Shown piece by piece: positions 15,688 to 24,075 of a stretch of 64,000 bases of DNA. The DNA lies in assembly GCF_000619885.1 (NCBI RefSeq), contig NZ_JHUZ01000016.1:1-64000 (forward strand). Reading direction: 5' to 3'. Position 1 is the stretch's first letter, and each line of letters starts with the position of its first letter. Below the pieces are notes generated by a model that made no database searches, had not been told where the DNA came from, and was given only the letters and a program-made list of their open reading frames with translations. The position numbers and the translations under genes were made by a program. Source of the DNA: Balneatrix alpica DSM 16621 (GTDB lineage: Bacteria > Pseudomonadota > Gammaproteobacteria > Pseudomonadales > Balneatricaceae).

Positions 15688-16581
15688 TTATTCCGCACTC
15701 TTACCAAAGCGTTGGCGTACCTGCATGCGGTATTCCCGTGGGGTGACGCCCTTCAGTTCCTGAAAGCGCCGGTTAAAGTTGGCGACATTATTAAAGCCCA
15801 CCTGAAAACAGATGCTGGCGATCTGTTCATCGGTTTCCGCCAGTAGGCTGCACGCGCGGCTGACCCGCAGCCGATTGAGAAATTCGACAAAGCGGTTGCC
15901 GGTGGCGCGGCGGAAATAGCGGGAGAAGTGACTCTCACTCATGCCCACCAGGTTGGACATCTGTTGCAGGCTGATCGGCTGGTCGATGTGATTGATCACA
16001 TACTCCACCACGGTGTTGATCTTGCGCTGCATCAGCTCGTTGGCTTTGGAGTTCATCTGCATGGTGGAGAGCAGGCGATAGTCTTTCCATTCCGCCAGCT
16101 CCAGCAAGAATTGCAGGAAGTGGAGCAGGCGCTCCAGCCCCTGGTGGTCACGGATGCGTTCGAAGCGTTGGCGTACCTGGGCCGGGTCGAGGCCGACAAA
16201 TTCAATGCCGGAGCGGGCCCGCTCTAACAACGGCAGGATCAACTCCAGCTCCGGTATCAGCTTGCTGCCCTGCTCGAAGGTTTCGTGATTAAAGTGGATG
16301 GCCATATCACGCAGGGCCACCTCGGATTCGGGCGAGTTCTGGCTGATCCAGTTATGCGGCAGGCGTGGCCCGGTCAGGATCAACTGACCGGGGCCAAAGA
16401 CGCCGATGTAGTCGCCAACAAATACCTTCCCGGTGGTGGCGACAATAAAGTGCAATTCGTATTCGTCATGCACATGCCAGCGCACCAGCTCACTGGGAAA
16501 ACCGTGCTGCAGGTAGCGCACCGTGCCACTGCTGCGATCGGTCAGTTCAATTTCCGGGGTGAGTTTGGCCAGGGAAGACAT
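15688..16581 (-). CDS. mtlR: AraC-family regulator of polyol use, MtlR-type
   Basis: A 297-residue regulator. The N-terminal cupin domain (about 20-110) has VRYLQHGFPSELVRWHVHDEYELHFI and VGDYIGVFGPGQLILTGPRLPHNW, which closely match the pattern that I know from Pseudomonas MtlR. The two AraC helix-turn-helix motifs are at about 195-290 (ISLQQMSNLVGMSESHFSRYF; IASICFQVGFNNVANFNRRF). MtlR activates mtlE transcription in response to mannitol, sorbitol and arabitol. Here the gene lies within the operon, 15 bases after the SDR gene, as opposed to standing alone. Confidence 0.88.
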   Translation of the reverse strand: MSSLAKLTPEIELTDRSSGTVRYLQHGFPSELVRWHVHDEYELHFIVATTGKVFVGDYIGVFGPGQLILTGPRLPHNWISQNSPESEVALRDMAIHFNHETFEQGSKLIPELELILPLLERARSGIEFVGLDPAQVRQRFERIRDHQGLERLLHFLQFLLELAEWKDYRLLSTMQMNSKANELMQRKINTVVEYVINHIDQPISLQQMSNLVGMSESHFSRYFRRATGNRFVEFLNRLRVSRACSLLAETDEQIASICFQVGFNNVANFNRRFQELKGVTPREYRMQVRQRFGKSAE

Positions 16582-16596
16582 CGGTTATTCTCTCAA

Positions 16597-17409
16597 TCAG
16601 CTCATCACATTGCCACCGTCGACATTATAGGTCTGAGCGGTGACGTAGGCCGAGGCATCGGCGGCTAAAAACAGTGCCAGGCCACAGAGGTCAGCGGGGC
16701 GTCCCATACGGCCGAGGGGCACAGCCAGCCCTACCTGACGTTTTTTCTCCCCCAGCGGTAACCCCTCATAGCGGGCAAAGAGGGCATCGACCTGATGCCA
16801 CATGGGGGTGTCGACCACCCCGGGGGCGATGCCGTTAACCCGGATTTGTTCCCCTGCCAGGGCCAGGGCGGCGGACTGGGTATAGCTGATCACCGCCGCT
16901 TTGCTGGCGCAGTAGTGGGATACCAGCGCTTCCCCACGCCGCCCCGCCTGGGAGGCCAGGTTAATAATGCTGCCGCCTTGGCCCTGCTTGACCATCTGTG
17001 CCGCGACCTTTTGCAGGGTAAAGAAACAGCCTTTGACGTTGACGGCAAACAGGCGCTCGTACATGGCTTCATCTGACTCCAGTAGCGGCGCCATGTCAAA
17101 GATGGCGGCGTTATTGAAGAGGATGTCGATGCCCCCCAATAGCTCGCAGCCGTACTCTACCAGTTGCTCGATTTGCGCCAGCTGACTGAGATCGGCGCCG
17201 AAGTAGTGGCAGCGCTGCGGATAGCTATTGAGCAGGCTTTGCACCTCAGCATTGGCCTCTGCGAGCAGGTCACAGAGCAGGCAGTGGGCCCCGGCTTCCA
17301 AGTAGGTGCGGGCCACGGCCAGGCCAATACCACCGCCTGCGCCGGTGAGCAGGGCACGCTTGCCTGTTAGGCTGAAGGAGGTGAGTGACAGGGCGGGTTG
17401 GGGGGTCAT
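16597..17409 (-). CDS. Sorbitol (L-iditol 2-) dehydrogenase, SDR family, SmoS-like
   Basis: This 270-residue short-chain dehydrogenase has TGAGGGIG (NAD-binding, about residues 22-29), NNAAI, and the catalytic Ser in INLASQAGRRGEALVSHYCASKAA with Tyr and Lys spaced YxxxK. The block SQAGRRGEALV..YCASKAAVIS..QSA, then GIAPGVVD and LPLGEKKRQVG, follows Rhodobacter SmoS closely. That enzyme oxidises D-glucitol to fructose and L-iditol to sorbose. The start overlaps the mannitol-dehydrogenase stop by four bases (ATGA), so the two are translationally coupled. Pseudomonas mtl operons normally lack this enzyme; adding it gives a dedicated sorbitol branch. Confidence 0.87.
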   Translation of the reverse strand: MTPQPALSLTSFSLTGKRALLTGAGGGIGLAVARTYLEAGAHCLLCDLLAEANAEVQSLLNSYPQRCHYFGADLSQLAQIEQLVEYGCELLGGIDILFNNAAIFDMAPLLESDEAMYERLFAVNVKGCFFTLQKVAAQMVKQGQGGSIINLASQAGRRGEALVSHYCASKAAVISYTQSAALALAGEQIRVNGIAPGVVDTPMWHQVDALFARYEGLPLGEKKRQVGLAVPLGRMGRPADLCGLALFLAADASAYVTAQTYNVDGGNVMS

Positions 17410-18800
17410 GCTTGGGCTCCTTGCTCAATCAGTTCAATCAGGGTGCGGCTAAAGCTGGGGAAGCGATTGGGCAAGCTGCCCCAGAGTTCACTGCTGTGGG
17501 CAAAGCGTTGCACCGGCTCGGGCCCGGTCAGCAGTTGTTGTAACCAGTCCAGTTGCACATCTTCACAGCTACCCTGCAGACGGCCTTGTTGCTGGCGCTG
17601 CAGGCACAGGTACCAATTGGCCAGAATTTGCAGGCCACGGCGGGGCACTTGGCCCTGGTTGAGCAGGGTTTCCAGGGTGGAGAGCACGAAGATGGGCAGC
17701 TTGCTGCTGCCCTCCGCACACAGGCGGCTGACGGTATCGACGATATAGGGGTTGGCAAAGCGGGCACGAATACTCTGCCAGTAACGGGGCAGATCCAGCG
17801 GCGAGTCCGGCAGGGAGGCGATCACCTCCTCATGCAGGTAGCTGTCCAGTTGCGCCACCAGTTCGGCATCGGTCATGGCTTCATCCACCCGCTGGTAGCC
17901 CTTCAGGGCAGCGCTATAGGCCAGGGCCATATGGCCGCCATTGAGCAGGCGAATCTTGGCTTCTTCATAGCTCAGCACATCGGCGGTAAAGGTCACGCCG
18001 ACCCGCTCCAGTGGTGGGCGTTGGCCACGGAAATTGTCTTCCACCACCCACTGGCAGAAGGCTTCGGCCTGCACTGGCTGGGCATCCTCGCGCCCAAACA
18101 GGCTGCGCACTTCGGCACTGAGGGCCGGGTCAAGGCGGGGGGTGATGCGATCCACCATGGAGTTGGGGAAGCTGACCTGTTGCTCGACCCAGGCGAGCAG
18201 ATCCTGATCCCCTTTGGCGGCGATAAACTGACTCAGGCCACGGCGCAGCCGTGCACCGTTGTGGCGCAGGTTGTCGCAGCTGAGCAGGGTGAGGGGGCCA
18301 TGGCCAGCCAGCATCCGTTGGCGCAGGCCCTGATAGAGAAAGCCGTAGAGGCTGTTAAAGCCACCGTTCAGGTCAGCGCTAACCGCCGGCTGGTGGCGAT
18401 CAAGGTTGCCTTGCTCATCGAGATAGTAGCCCCCTTCGGTGACCGTCAGGGTCACCAGTTGATAAGCCGGGTCTGCCAGGCGTTGGCAGACCGCTTCCGG
18501 TCGCTGGGCACCATCGACCAGTTCCACCAGGGAGCGAATCCAGTGGTAGTCGACTTCCCCTGTTGGGCTAAGGGTTTTCAGGCAGTAGTGGCCCTGTTGT
18601 GCCGCCAGTTGGGCAAAGGCGGTGCTGTCCTGTGGACGCAGGTTGACCGCACAGATGCCCCAGTGGCGGCTATCCTCCTGCTCCAGTAACTGGTGTAGAT
18701 ACCAGGCCTGATGGGCACGGTGGAAGGCACCAGTGCCGAGGTGCAGAATGCTGGCGCGCAGTCCCTGTTCGGGGTATTGGCCTTGGCGTAACTCAGCCAT
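17406..18800 (-). CDS. mtlD: Mannitol 2-dehydrogenase / polyol dehydrogenase
   Basis: A 464-residue long-chain dehydrogenase of the mannitol dehydrogenase family; it oxidises mannitol to fructose and, in pseudomonads, also arabitol to xylulose and sorbitol to fructose, with NAD. The NAD-binding start is ILHLGTGAFHRAHQAWYLHQL (about 20-40), the middle has VDRITPRLDP, and the family signature KIRLLNGGHMALAYSAALKGY carries the catalytic Lys, Asn and His. ATG 18800 follows AGGAGG and overlaps the ATPase stop by eight bases. The 3' end overlaps the SDR start. Confidence 0.93.
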   Translation of the reverse strand: MAELRQGQYPEQGLRASILHLGTGAFHRAHQAWYLHQLLEQEDSRHWGICAVNLRPQDSTAFAQLAAQQGHYCLKTLSPTGEVDYHWIRSLVELVDGAQRPEAVCQRLADPAYQLVTLTVTEGGYYLDEQGNLDRHQPAVSADLNGGFNSLYGFLYQGLRQRMLAGHGPLTLLSCDNLRHNGARLRRGLSQFIAAKGDQDLLAWVEQQVSFPNSMVDRITPRLDPALSAEVRSLFGREDAQPVQAEAFCQWVVEDNFRGQRPPLERVGVTFTADVLSYEEAKIRLLNGGHMALAYSAALKGYQRVDEAMTDAELVAQLDSYLHEEVIASLPDSPLDLPRYWQSIRARFANPYIVDTVSRLCAEGSSKLPIFVLSTLETLLNQGQVPRRGLQILANWYLCLQRQQQGRLQGSCEDVQLDWLQQLLTGPEPVQRFAHSSELWGSLPNRFPSFSRTLIELIEQGAQA

Positions 18801-19896
18801 GCAGGCCTCCTTGCTGACGGTAGACCGCTTGGTGTTCGGGGTTAAAAGCAATCAGGGCATCCTGTTCAAATGCCAGGCCGATGGCTTGGCCATCACTGAG
18901 GCCATGTCTGGCCTGGGCTTTGGCAACCAAGCGCTGGCCGCTGTCGAGTTGAATATGGCAGTAGGCTTCGCTGCCCAGGTGTTCGATCAGTTCAACCTGG
19001 CCTTGCAGGTTGCCTTGACCGGCAGCGGTCAATTGCAGGTGTTCCGGACGAATGCCGAGCTGCCAGCCGGGGTTGAGCTGCTCCGGCAGGCTGTGACTGG
19101 CCTGCAGCCATTCACATTGGCCGGCCCGCAGGCGCAGTTGCGTGCCCTGGTGTTCGACGGCTTCGACGTCGAGCAGGTTCATCTTCGGTGTGCCGATAAA
19201 CTCGGCGACAAAGCGGTTGGCGGGACGCTGGTATAGCTCCAACGGACTGCCGCATTGTTCGATCTGGCCTTGGTTGAGAATCACCACCCGATCCGCCAGG
19301 GTCATCGCCTCGACCTGATCATGGGTGACATAAATCATGGTGGTGCCCAGGCGCTTGTGCAGCCGTGCCAGCTCCAGGCGCATCTGCACCCGCAGTGCGG
19401 CATCCAGGTTGGAGAGGGGTTCGTCGAACAGGAAGACCTTGGGCTGGCGCACGATGGCACGGCCAATCGCCACCCGCTGGCGCTGGCCACCGGACAGCTC
19501 CTTGGGTTTACGTTGCAGCAGGTGTTCCAGTTGCAGCGAGGCGGCAGCGGCTTTGACCTTGGCGTCGATTTCCGCCTGCGGCCGTTTGGCCAGACGCAGG
19601 GCGAAAGAGAGGTTTTCCGCCACGCTCATATGGGGATATAGAGCGTAGGATTGGAACACCATCGCCAGATCCCGCTTGGAGGAGGGCAGTTCGGTGATGT
19701 CACGGCCATCCAGCTCAATTTGCCCTTCGCTGACCAGTTCCAGTCCGGCGATCAGGCGTAGCAGGGTGGATTTGCCGCAGCCAGAGGGGCCGACAAAGAC
19801 GACAAACTCCCCTTCGTCGATATGCAGATTCACGCCGCGAATGGCATGAAAGTGATCGTAGTGTTTATGCAGGGCGCGGATATTCAGATAACTCAT
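18793..19896 (-). CDS. mtlK: Polyol ABC transporter ATP-binding protein
   Basis: A 367-residue MalK/SmoK-type ATPase that powers uptake of mannitol, sorbitol and arabitol. It has Walker A GPSGCGKST (about 36-44), signature LSGGQRQR, Walker B VFLFDEPLSNLDA and switch VTHDQVEAMTLADR. The C-terminal TOBE domain (about 240-360; LGIRPEHLQL, LIEHLGSEAYCHIQL) is the regulatory part. It lies 12 bases after mtlG and overlaps mtlD by eight bases. The Shine-Dalgarno sequence is weak, so expression may depend on coupling. Confidence 0.93.
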   Translation of the reverse strand: MSYLNIRALHKHYDHFHAIRGVNLHIDEGEFVVFVGPSGCGKSTLLRLIAGLELVSEGQIELDGRDITELPSSKRDLAMVFQSYALYPHMSVAENLSFALRLAKRPQAEIDAKVKAAAASLQLEHLLQRKPKELSGGQRQRVAIGRAIVRQPKVFLFDEPLSNLDAALRVQMRLELARLHKRLGTTMIYVTHDQVEAMTLADRVVILNQGQIEQCGSPLELYQRPANRFVAEFIGTPKMNLLDVEAVEHQGTQLRLRAGQCEWLQASHSLPEQLNPGWQLGIRPEHLQLTAAGQGNLQGQVELIEHLGSEAYCHIQLDSGQRLVAKAQARHGLSDGQAIGLAFEQDALIAFNPEHQAVYRQQGGLHG

Positions 19897-19908
19897 GGTG
19901 ATTCTCGC

Positions 19909-20739
19909 TTATTTGACGGCGCCGAAGGTGAGGCCCTGTACCAGCTGTTTCTGGCAGAACCAGCCGAACACCAGAATAGGGGCACAGGCCAGGGTGGAGG
20001 CGGCGGATAACTTGGCCCAGAACAGTCCTTCGGGGCTGGAGTAGGAGGCAATCATGGCGGTCAGGGGGGCCGCATTCACCGCGGTCAGGTTGAGTGACCA
20101 GAAGGCTTCGTTCCAGCACAGCACGATGGACAGCAGGGCGGTGGAGGCAATGCCGCCCCAGGCCAGGGGCAACAGCACGTGGCGGATTTCCCCCAGGGTG
20201 CTGGCACCGTCCATGCGACAGGCTTCCAGGATTTCGCGCGGAATGTCGCGGAAGTAGGAGAACAGCATCCAGACGATAATCGGCAGATTCATCAGGGTGT
20301 AGATCAGGGTCAGGCCCAGGCGGCTGTCGAGCAGGCCGGCATCACGGAACAGTAAATAGATGGGGACCAATACCCCTACCGCCGGCAGCATCTTGGTCGA
20401 CAGCATCCACAGCAGCAGGTCTTTGCTGAAGCGGCCAGGGTAAAACGCCAGGCTGTAAGCCGCCGGTACCGCCAGCAACAGCGCCAGCAGGGTAGAGCCA
20501 AAGGAGGTGATGATGGAGTTCCAGGCGTGGCCCAGGTAGTCACTGCGCTCCTGCACAATGGCGAAGTTATCCAGGGTAGGTTCAAACACCAGGCTGGGGG
20601 GCACAGCAATGGCCTGCAGCTCGGTTTTAAATGAGGTCAGGAACATCCACAGAATCGGGAAGAACAGCAGCAGGGCGACTAGCCAGGCGCTGAGGCCGAT
20701 CAGCAGGGTGTTAAGACGTTGACGTTGGGCAAGTTTCAT
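19909..20739 (-). CDS. mtlG: Polyol ABC transporter permease, second subunit
   Basis: A 276-residue inner-membrane permease of the MalG type, with about six membrane helices. The EAA loop is EILEACRMDGASTLGEIRHVLLPLAWGG (about residues 168-195). I chose ATG 20739 because GTGAGG precedes it and it begins seven bases after the stop of the first permease; an upstream extension to 20775 would overlap that gene. Together with MtlE, MtlF and MtlK it forms the periplasmic-binding-protein-dependent polyol importer. Confidence 0.92.
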   Translation of the reverse strand: MKLAQRQRLNTLLIGLSAWLVALLLFFPILWMFLTSFKTELQAIAVPPSLVFEPTLDNFAIVQERSDYLGHAWNSIITSFGSTLLALLLAVPAAYSLAFYPGRFSKDLLLWMLSTKMLPAVGVLVPIYLLFRDAGLLDSRLGLTLIYTLMNLPIIVWMLFSYFRDIPREILEACRMDGASTLGEIRHVLLPLAWGGIASTALLSIVLCWNEAFWSLNLTAVNAAPLTAMIASYSSPEGLFWAKLSAASTLACAPILVFGWFCQKQLVQGLTFGAVK

Positions 20740-20746
20740 AGCGGCC

Positions 20747-21607
20747 TCACAGATGCAGGTTCTTGCCAATGGCACGAATCAGGAAGAAGGCGACGATATT
20801 GGCCAGGATGACCGCGAACAGACCGCCGGCTGAGGCGACACCCACATCGAATTGCAGCAGCGCCTGGGTGTAGATCAGAAACGCCAGGTTGGTGCTGTCA
20901 TAGCCTGGGCCGCCGCCGGTGGAGACATAAATCTCGGCAAACACCGCCAGCAGGAAAATGGTCTCAATCATGATGACCACGGCGATGGGGCGGGCCAGGT
21001 GGGGCAGGGTCAGAAAGCGGAAGATATGCCAGGCATTGGCACCGTCCATCCGCGCCGCTTCTTTTTGCTCCTGATCCTGGGATTGCAGGGCGGTTACCAG
21101 CACCAGCACGGCGAAGGGCAGCCATTGCCAGCTCACCATCAGAATAATCGAGGCCAGGGGTGCCTGGGCCAGCCAGTCGATGGGGGTGAAACCGAGGCTG
21201 GTGGCCAGCCAGGCAAAGATGCCGTAGACCGGGTTCATCAGCATGTTTTTCCAGATCAGGGCGCTGACGGTGGGCATCACGAAAAACGGCGAAATCATCA
21301 GCACCCGCACGATACCGCGCCCCCAGAAGGGTTGGTCGAGCAGCACCGCCAGGGCGACGCCGAGCACCAGGGTAATCAGCAGGACGCTGCCAAGCAGCAA
21401 CAGGGTATTGCTGACAGCGGGCCAGAAGCCGGGATCGGTCAGGAAGAACTCGTAATTGAGCAGGCCGATAAAGTTATGCTCACCGGGGTAGAGCAGGTTG
21501 AAGCGCAGGGTGGAGAAGTACAGCGTCATGGCGAGCGGTACAAGCATCCACAGCAGCAGGGCCGTGACAGCCGGTGTCAGCAAGAGGCGGGGAACAGCAG
21601 TACGCAT
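20747..21607 (-). CDS. mtlF: Polyol ABC transporter permease, first subunit
   Basis: A 286-residue MalF-type permease. The N-terminal helix is LLLTPAVTALLLWMLVPLAMTLYF and further hydrophobic segments follow. The EAA-type loop EAARMDGANAWHIFRFLTLPHL (about residues 185-206) contacts the ATPase. It lies 100 bases downstream of mtlE, separated by a hairpin. The pairing with the second permease and with MtlK is direct and leaves no doubt about the role; the precise sugar-alcohol range is inferred from the dehydrogenases next door. Confidence 0.92.
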   Translation of the reverse strand: MRTAVPRLLLTPAVTALLLWMLVPLAMTLYFSTLRFNLLYPGEHNFIGLLNYEFFLTDPGFWPAVSNTLLLLGSVLLITLVLGVALAVLLDQPFWGRGIVRVLMISPFFVMPTVSALIWKNMLMNPVYGIFAWLATSLGFTPIDWLAQAPLASIILMVSWQWLPFAVLVLVTALQSQDQEQKEAARMDGANAWHIFRFLTLPHLARPIAVVIMIETIFLLAVFAEIYVSTGGGPGYDSTNLAFLIYTQALLQFDVGVASAGGLFAVILANIVAFFLIRAIGKNLHL

Positions 21608-21661
21608 AACAGCATCTCTTTAGCGTTAGCCAGTACCTGGCCAGCAGGTAGGGGCTGATGC

Positions 21662-21687
21662 TTAGCCAGCGCAGGGGCGCTGACTAG
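21662..21687 (-). terminator. Attenuator-like hairpin between mtlE and mtlF
   Basis: AGCCAGCGC (21664-21672) pairs with GCGCTGACT (21677-21685), one G-T pair, with a short loop and no T-tract. Such hairpins often protect the binding-protein mRNA and reduce read-through, making more binding protein than permease. Confidence 0.55.
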
Positions 21688-21707
21688 GCATCGAGTTTAA
21701 AGCAGTG

Positions 21708-23015
21708 TTAGTAGTAGCCTGCCTGGCGCATCTGCCGGTCAGCAAAGGTATTGGCCTGTTGCAGGGCCTTTTCTACCGTCATGCTGCCGCTCAGGGCACC
21801 GTTGATCATCTGACCTGCGGTGGCGCCGATGGCTTGGAATTCCGGAATGGCAGCAAACTGCACGCCGACATAGGGCGAGGGTTCCAGGGTGCTGTCTTCC
21901 GGGTTGGCGGAGTTAATGGCCTTCAGTTCTGCTTCCGCAAACACGGCCGCTTTTTGGAACTCAGGGTTAGCGTAGGTGCTGGTACGGGTACCGGTGGGCA
22001 CGCTGCCCCAGCCATTTTCTTTGCCAACCAGTTCGATGTATTCCTTCGAAGTCGCCCAGCGGATGAATTTCTGTGCATCCACGTAGTGCTTGGAGGAGGC
22101 GGGAATCGCCAGTGACCAGGCCCATAACCAGTTAGCACCCTTGTCGGTTTTGGCCACGGGGGACTGGGCAAAGGCTACCTTGTCTGCCACCTTGCTCTGT
22201 TTGGGATCGCTGATGAAGGAGGCGGCGATGGTGGCGTCAATCCACATGCCACATTTACCTTCGTTAAACAGGGCGAGGATTTCGTTGAAGCTGTTGGAGC
22301 TGGAGCCGGGGGGGCCGTAGCTGTTGAGCAGATCCACATAGAAGTTGACCGCCTCGGTCCAGGCCGGGCTGGTTAGCTGGGGCTGCCACTTTTCATCGAA
22401 CCAACGGGCGCCGAAGGAGTTGGCCATGGTGGTGAGGAACGCCATGTTATCGCCCCAACCGGCTTTACCGCGCAAACAGATGCCATACACCCCTTGTTCA
22501 GGGTTGTGAATAGCGGCAGCGACGTTGCGGATATGCTCCCAGCTGGGGCGGTCTTCAATACTCAGCCCTGCTTGTTCGACCAGATCCTTGCGGTACATGA
22601 TCATCGAGCTTTCGCCGTAGAAGGGCGCGGCAAACAGCTTGCCATCCACTGACAGACCCTGACGGATGGCAGGCAGGATGTCATCGGCATCGTAGTCGCC
22701 ACTGGTGTCGATTTCTTCCAGCCAGCCCAGGGTGCCCCAAATCGGCGTTTCGTACATGCCGATGGTCATCACATCATAGAGACCGCTTTTGTTGGCGATG
22801 TCCTGGGTGACGTTCTGACGCAGTACCCCTTCTTCCAGGGTGACCCATTTGAGTTTGATATCGGGATTGGCCTGCTCGAAATGGCTGCTAAGCTTCTGCA
22901 TCTCGATCATGTGGCCATTATTGACGGTGGCAATGGTGAGTTCGGTTGCGGCCAGGGAGCTGGCGCTGGCCAGAGCCAGGCTAAGGCTCAGGCAAGTGGG
23001 CAGGAATGCCTTCAT
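21708..23015 (-). CDS. mtlE: Polyol ABC transporter substrate-binding protein
   Basis: A 435-residue periplasmic binding protein (SBP_bac_1). The signal peptide spans about residues 1-22 (LPTCLSLSLALASASSLAA). The mature part starts TELTIATVNNGHMIEMQKLSSHFEQ and shows YGESSMIMYRKDLVEQAGL and FNEGKCGMWIDATIAASFI, features of the mannitol/sorbitol-binding group (MtlE/SmoE). It is the first gene of a minus-strand operon reaching xylB. Its promoter must lie in 23016-23211, where the direct repeat GTACTTTTTT (23137) / GTACCTTTTG (23187) is a candidate MtlR target. Confidence 0.92.
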   Translation of the reverse strand: MKAFLPTCLSLSLALASASSLAATELTIATVNNGHMIEMQKLSSHFEQANPDIKLKWVTLEEGVLRQNVTQDIANKSGLYDVMTIGMYETPIWGTLGWLEEIDTSGDYDADDILPAIRQGLSVDGKLFAAPFYGESSMIMYRKDLVEQAGLSIEDRPSWEHIRNVAAAIHNPEQGVYGICLRGKAGWGDNMAFLTTMANSFGARWFDEKWQPQLTSPAWTEAVNFYVDLLNSYGPPGSSSNSFNEILALFNEGKCGMWIDATIAASFISDPKQSKVADKVAFAQSPVAKTDKGANWLWAWSLAIPASSKHYVDAQKFIRWATSKEYIELVGKENGWGSVPTGTRTSTYANPEFQKAAVFAEAELKAINSANPEDSTLEPSPYVGVQFAAIPEFQAIGATAGQMINGALSGSMTVEKALQQANTFADRQMRQAGYY

Positions 23016-23211
23016 TCGATTATCTCCGAAACTGTTATTGTTATTGTCAAACAGGGCGGGGAGCCGTTCCTGTTTGTCGCAAGATCACTATAGAAAGGGC
23101 CGCTCTTCCTCTCTAATCGACTGTTGGGAAAAAATGGTACTTTTTTGATCATTTTGCTTTCTAATTCTGCTTTTGTAGTCAATTAAGTACCTTTTGTGGG
23201 TGTTTGTCTTA

Positions 23212-23248
23212 ATAGCTTTAAGCTATCTACTTTATTTGAATAATAAAT
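23212..23248 (+). promoter_or_regulatory. OxyR-binding site upstream of ahpC
   Basis: ATAGCTTTAAGCTAT (23212-23226) matches the OxyR half-site consensus ATAGNTNNNANCTAT at every fixed position. After exactly seven bases comes a decayed second half-site ATTTGAATAATAAAT (23234-23248). The site ends just before the -35 region of the ahpC promoter, as expected for an OxyR-activated gene. Confidence 0.8.
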
Positions 23249-23277
23249 TTCATTGTTTGGTTGTCCCTGCCTAAGAT
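23249..23277 (+). promoter_or_regulatory. ahpC promoter (-35/-10)
   Basis: TTCATT (23249-23254, weak -35) and TAAGAT (23272-23277, good -10) are 17 bases apart. The poor -35 directly abutting the OxyR site is typical of activator-dependent promoters. The start codon is 57 bases further on. Confidence 0.6.
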
Positions 23278-23334
23278 TGCTCCTGTCTGAACACGCGGCC
23301 CCTTGGCCAGTCACTTATGTAACAGGAGATCGAC

Positions 23335-23904
23335 ATGACTCAGTCTTTGATCAACACCACCATCAAGCCTTTTAAAGCCACTGCTTTCCATAACGGTGAG
23401 TTCATTACCCTGACCGATGAAGATCTCAAGGGTAAGTGGTCGGTGGTGATGTTCTACCCCGCGGATTTCACCTTTGTTTGCCCCACTGAACTGGGTGATA
23501 TGGCGGATCATTACGCGCAGCTGCAGGAAATGGGCGTTGAGGTGTACTCCGTGTCGACCGACACCCACTTCACCCACAAGGCCTGGCATGACGCTTCCGA
23601 TACCATTCGTAAGATTCAGTTCCCGATGATTGGCGATCCCACCGGTGTGATCAGCCGTAACTTCGGGGTGATGATTGAAGAAGAGGGTCTGGCACTGCGT
23701 GGCACCTTCGTGATCAACCCTGAAGGTCAGATCAAAGTCAGCGAAGTACATGACCTGGGCATTGGCCGTTCCGCCAAAGAGCTGGTACGTAAAATCCAGG
23801 CGGCCCAGTACGTGGCTAACCATGACGGCGAAGTCTGCCCCGCTGCCTGGCAGCCCGGTGCCGAGACCTTGGCACCTTCTCTGGATCTGGTCGGCAAAAT
23901 CTAA
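23335..23904 (+). CDS. ahpC: Alkyl hydroperoxide reductase subunit C (peroxiredoxin)
   Basis: A 189-residue typical 2-Cys peroxiredoxin that reduces H2O2 and organic peroxides in the cytoplasm. The peroxidatic Cys is in [16 protein letters not shown] (about residue 48); the resolving Cys is in [13 protein letters not shown] (about residue 168). ATG 23335 has AGGAG upstream in TAACAGGAGATCGAC. The gene is full-length and is followed 171 bases later by its reductase ahpF. Control by OxyR is indicated by the site at 23212-23248. Confidence 0.97.
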   Translation: MTQSLINTTIKPFKATAFHNGEFITLTDEDLKGKWSVVMFYPADFTFVCPTELGDMADHYAQLQEMGVEVYSVSTDTHFTHKAWHDASDTIRKIQFPMIGDPTGVISRNFGVMIEEEGLALRGTFVINPEGQIKVSEVHDLGIGRSAKELVRKIQAAQYVANHDGEVCPAAWQPGAETLAPSLDLVGKI

Positions 23905-23923
23905 GCTGATCAGCTGAGTCGTG

Positions 23924-23943
23924 GCGGGGGTGGATGCCCCCGC
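23924..23943 (+). terminator. Hairpin between ahpC and ahpF
   Basis: GCGGGGG (23924-23930) and CCCCCGC (23937-23943) form a 7-base stem, 19 bases after the ahpC stop. The following TTGTTAT is a weak T-tract. Partial termination here would give more AhpC than AhpF. Confidence 0.6.
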
Positions 23944-23950
23944 TTGTTAT

Positions 23951-24052
23951 GAACCTCGGTTGGTGGATGTCAGCTTCACAACCTTGGCAGGCAAGCCGTT
24001 CGGTTTGCGACAGGATCGTGGCCGGCGGAGAAGCTGCCAACCAACGAGGTTC
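23951..24052. repeat. Long imperfect inverted repeat in the ahpC-ahpF gap
   Basis: GAACCTCGGTTGGT..CAGCTTC (23951-23977) is mirrored by GAAGCTGCCAACCAACGAGGTTC (24030-24052). A second nested hairpin, GCAAGCCG-TT-CGGTTTGC, lies between the arms. The whole 102-base element could fold into one branched RNA. It fits neither a simple terminator nor any RNA family that I recognise. Confidence 0.65.
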
Positions 24053-24075
24053 GCCCGCAATGGCAGGAGACCACC

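Noticed and set aside
17553-18689. A 378-codon plus-strand ORF over mannitol dehydrogenase
   Set aside because: It is a shadow of the clearly assigned minus-strand gene within a tight operon.
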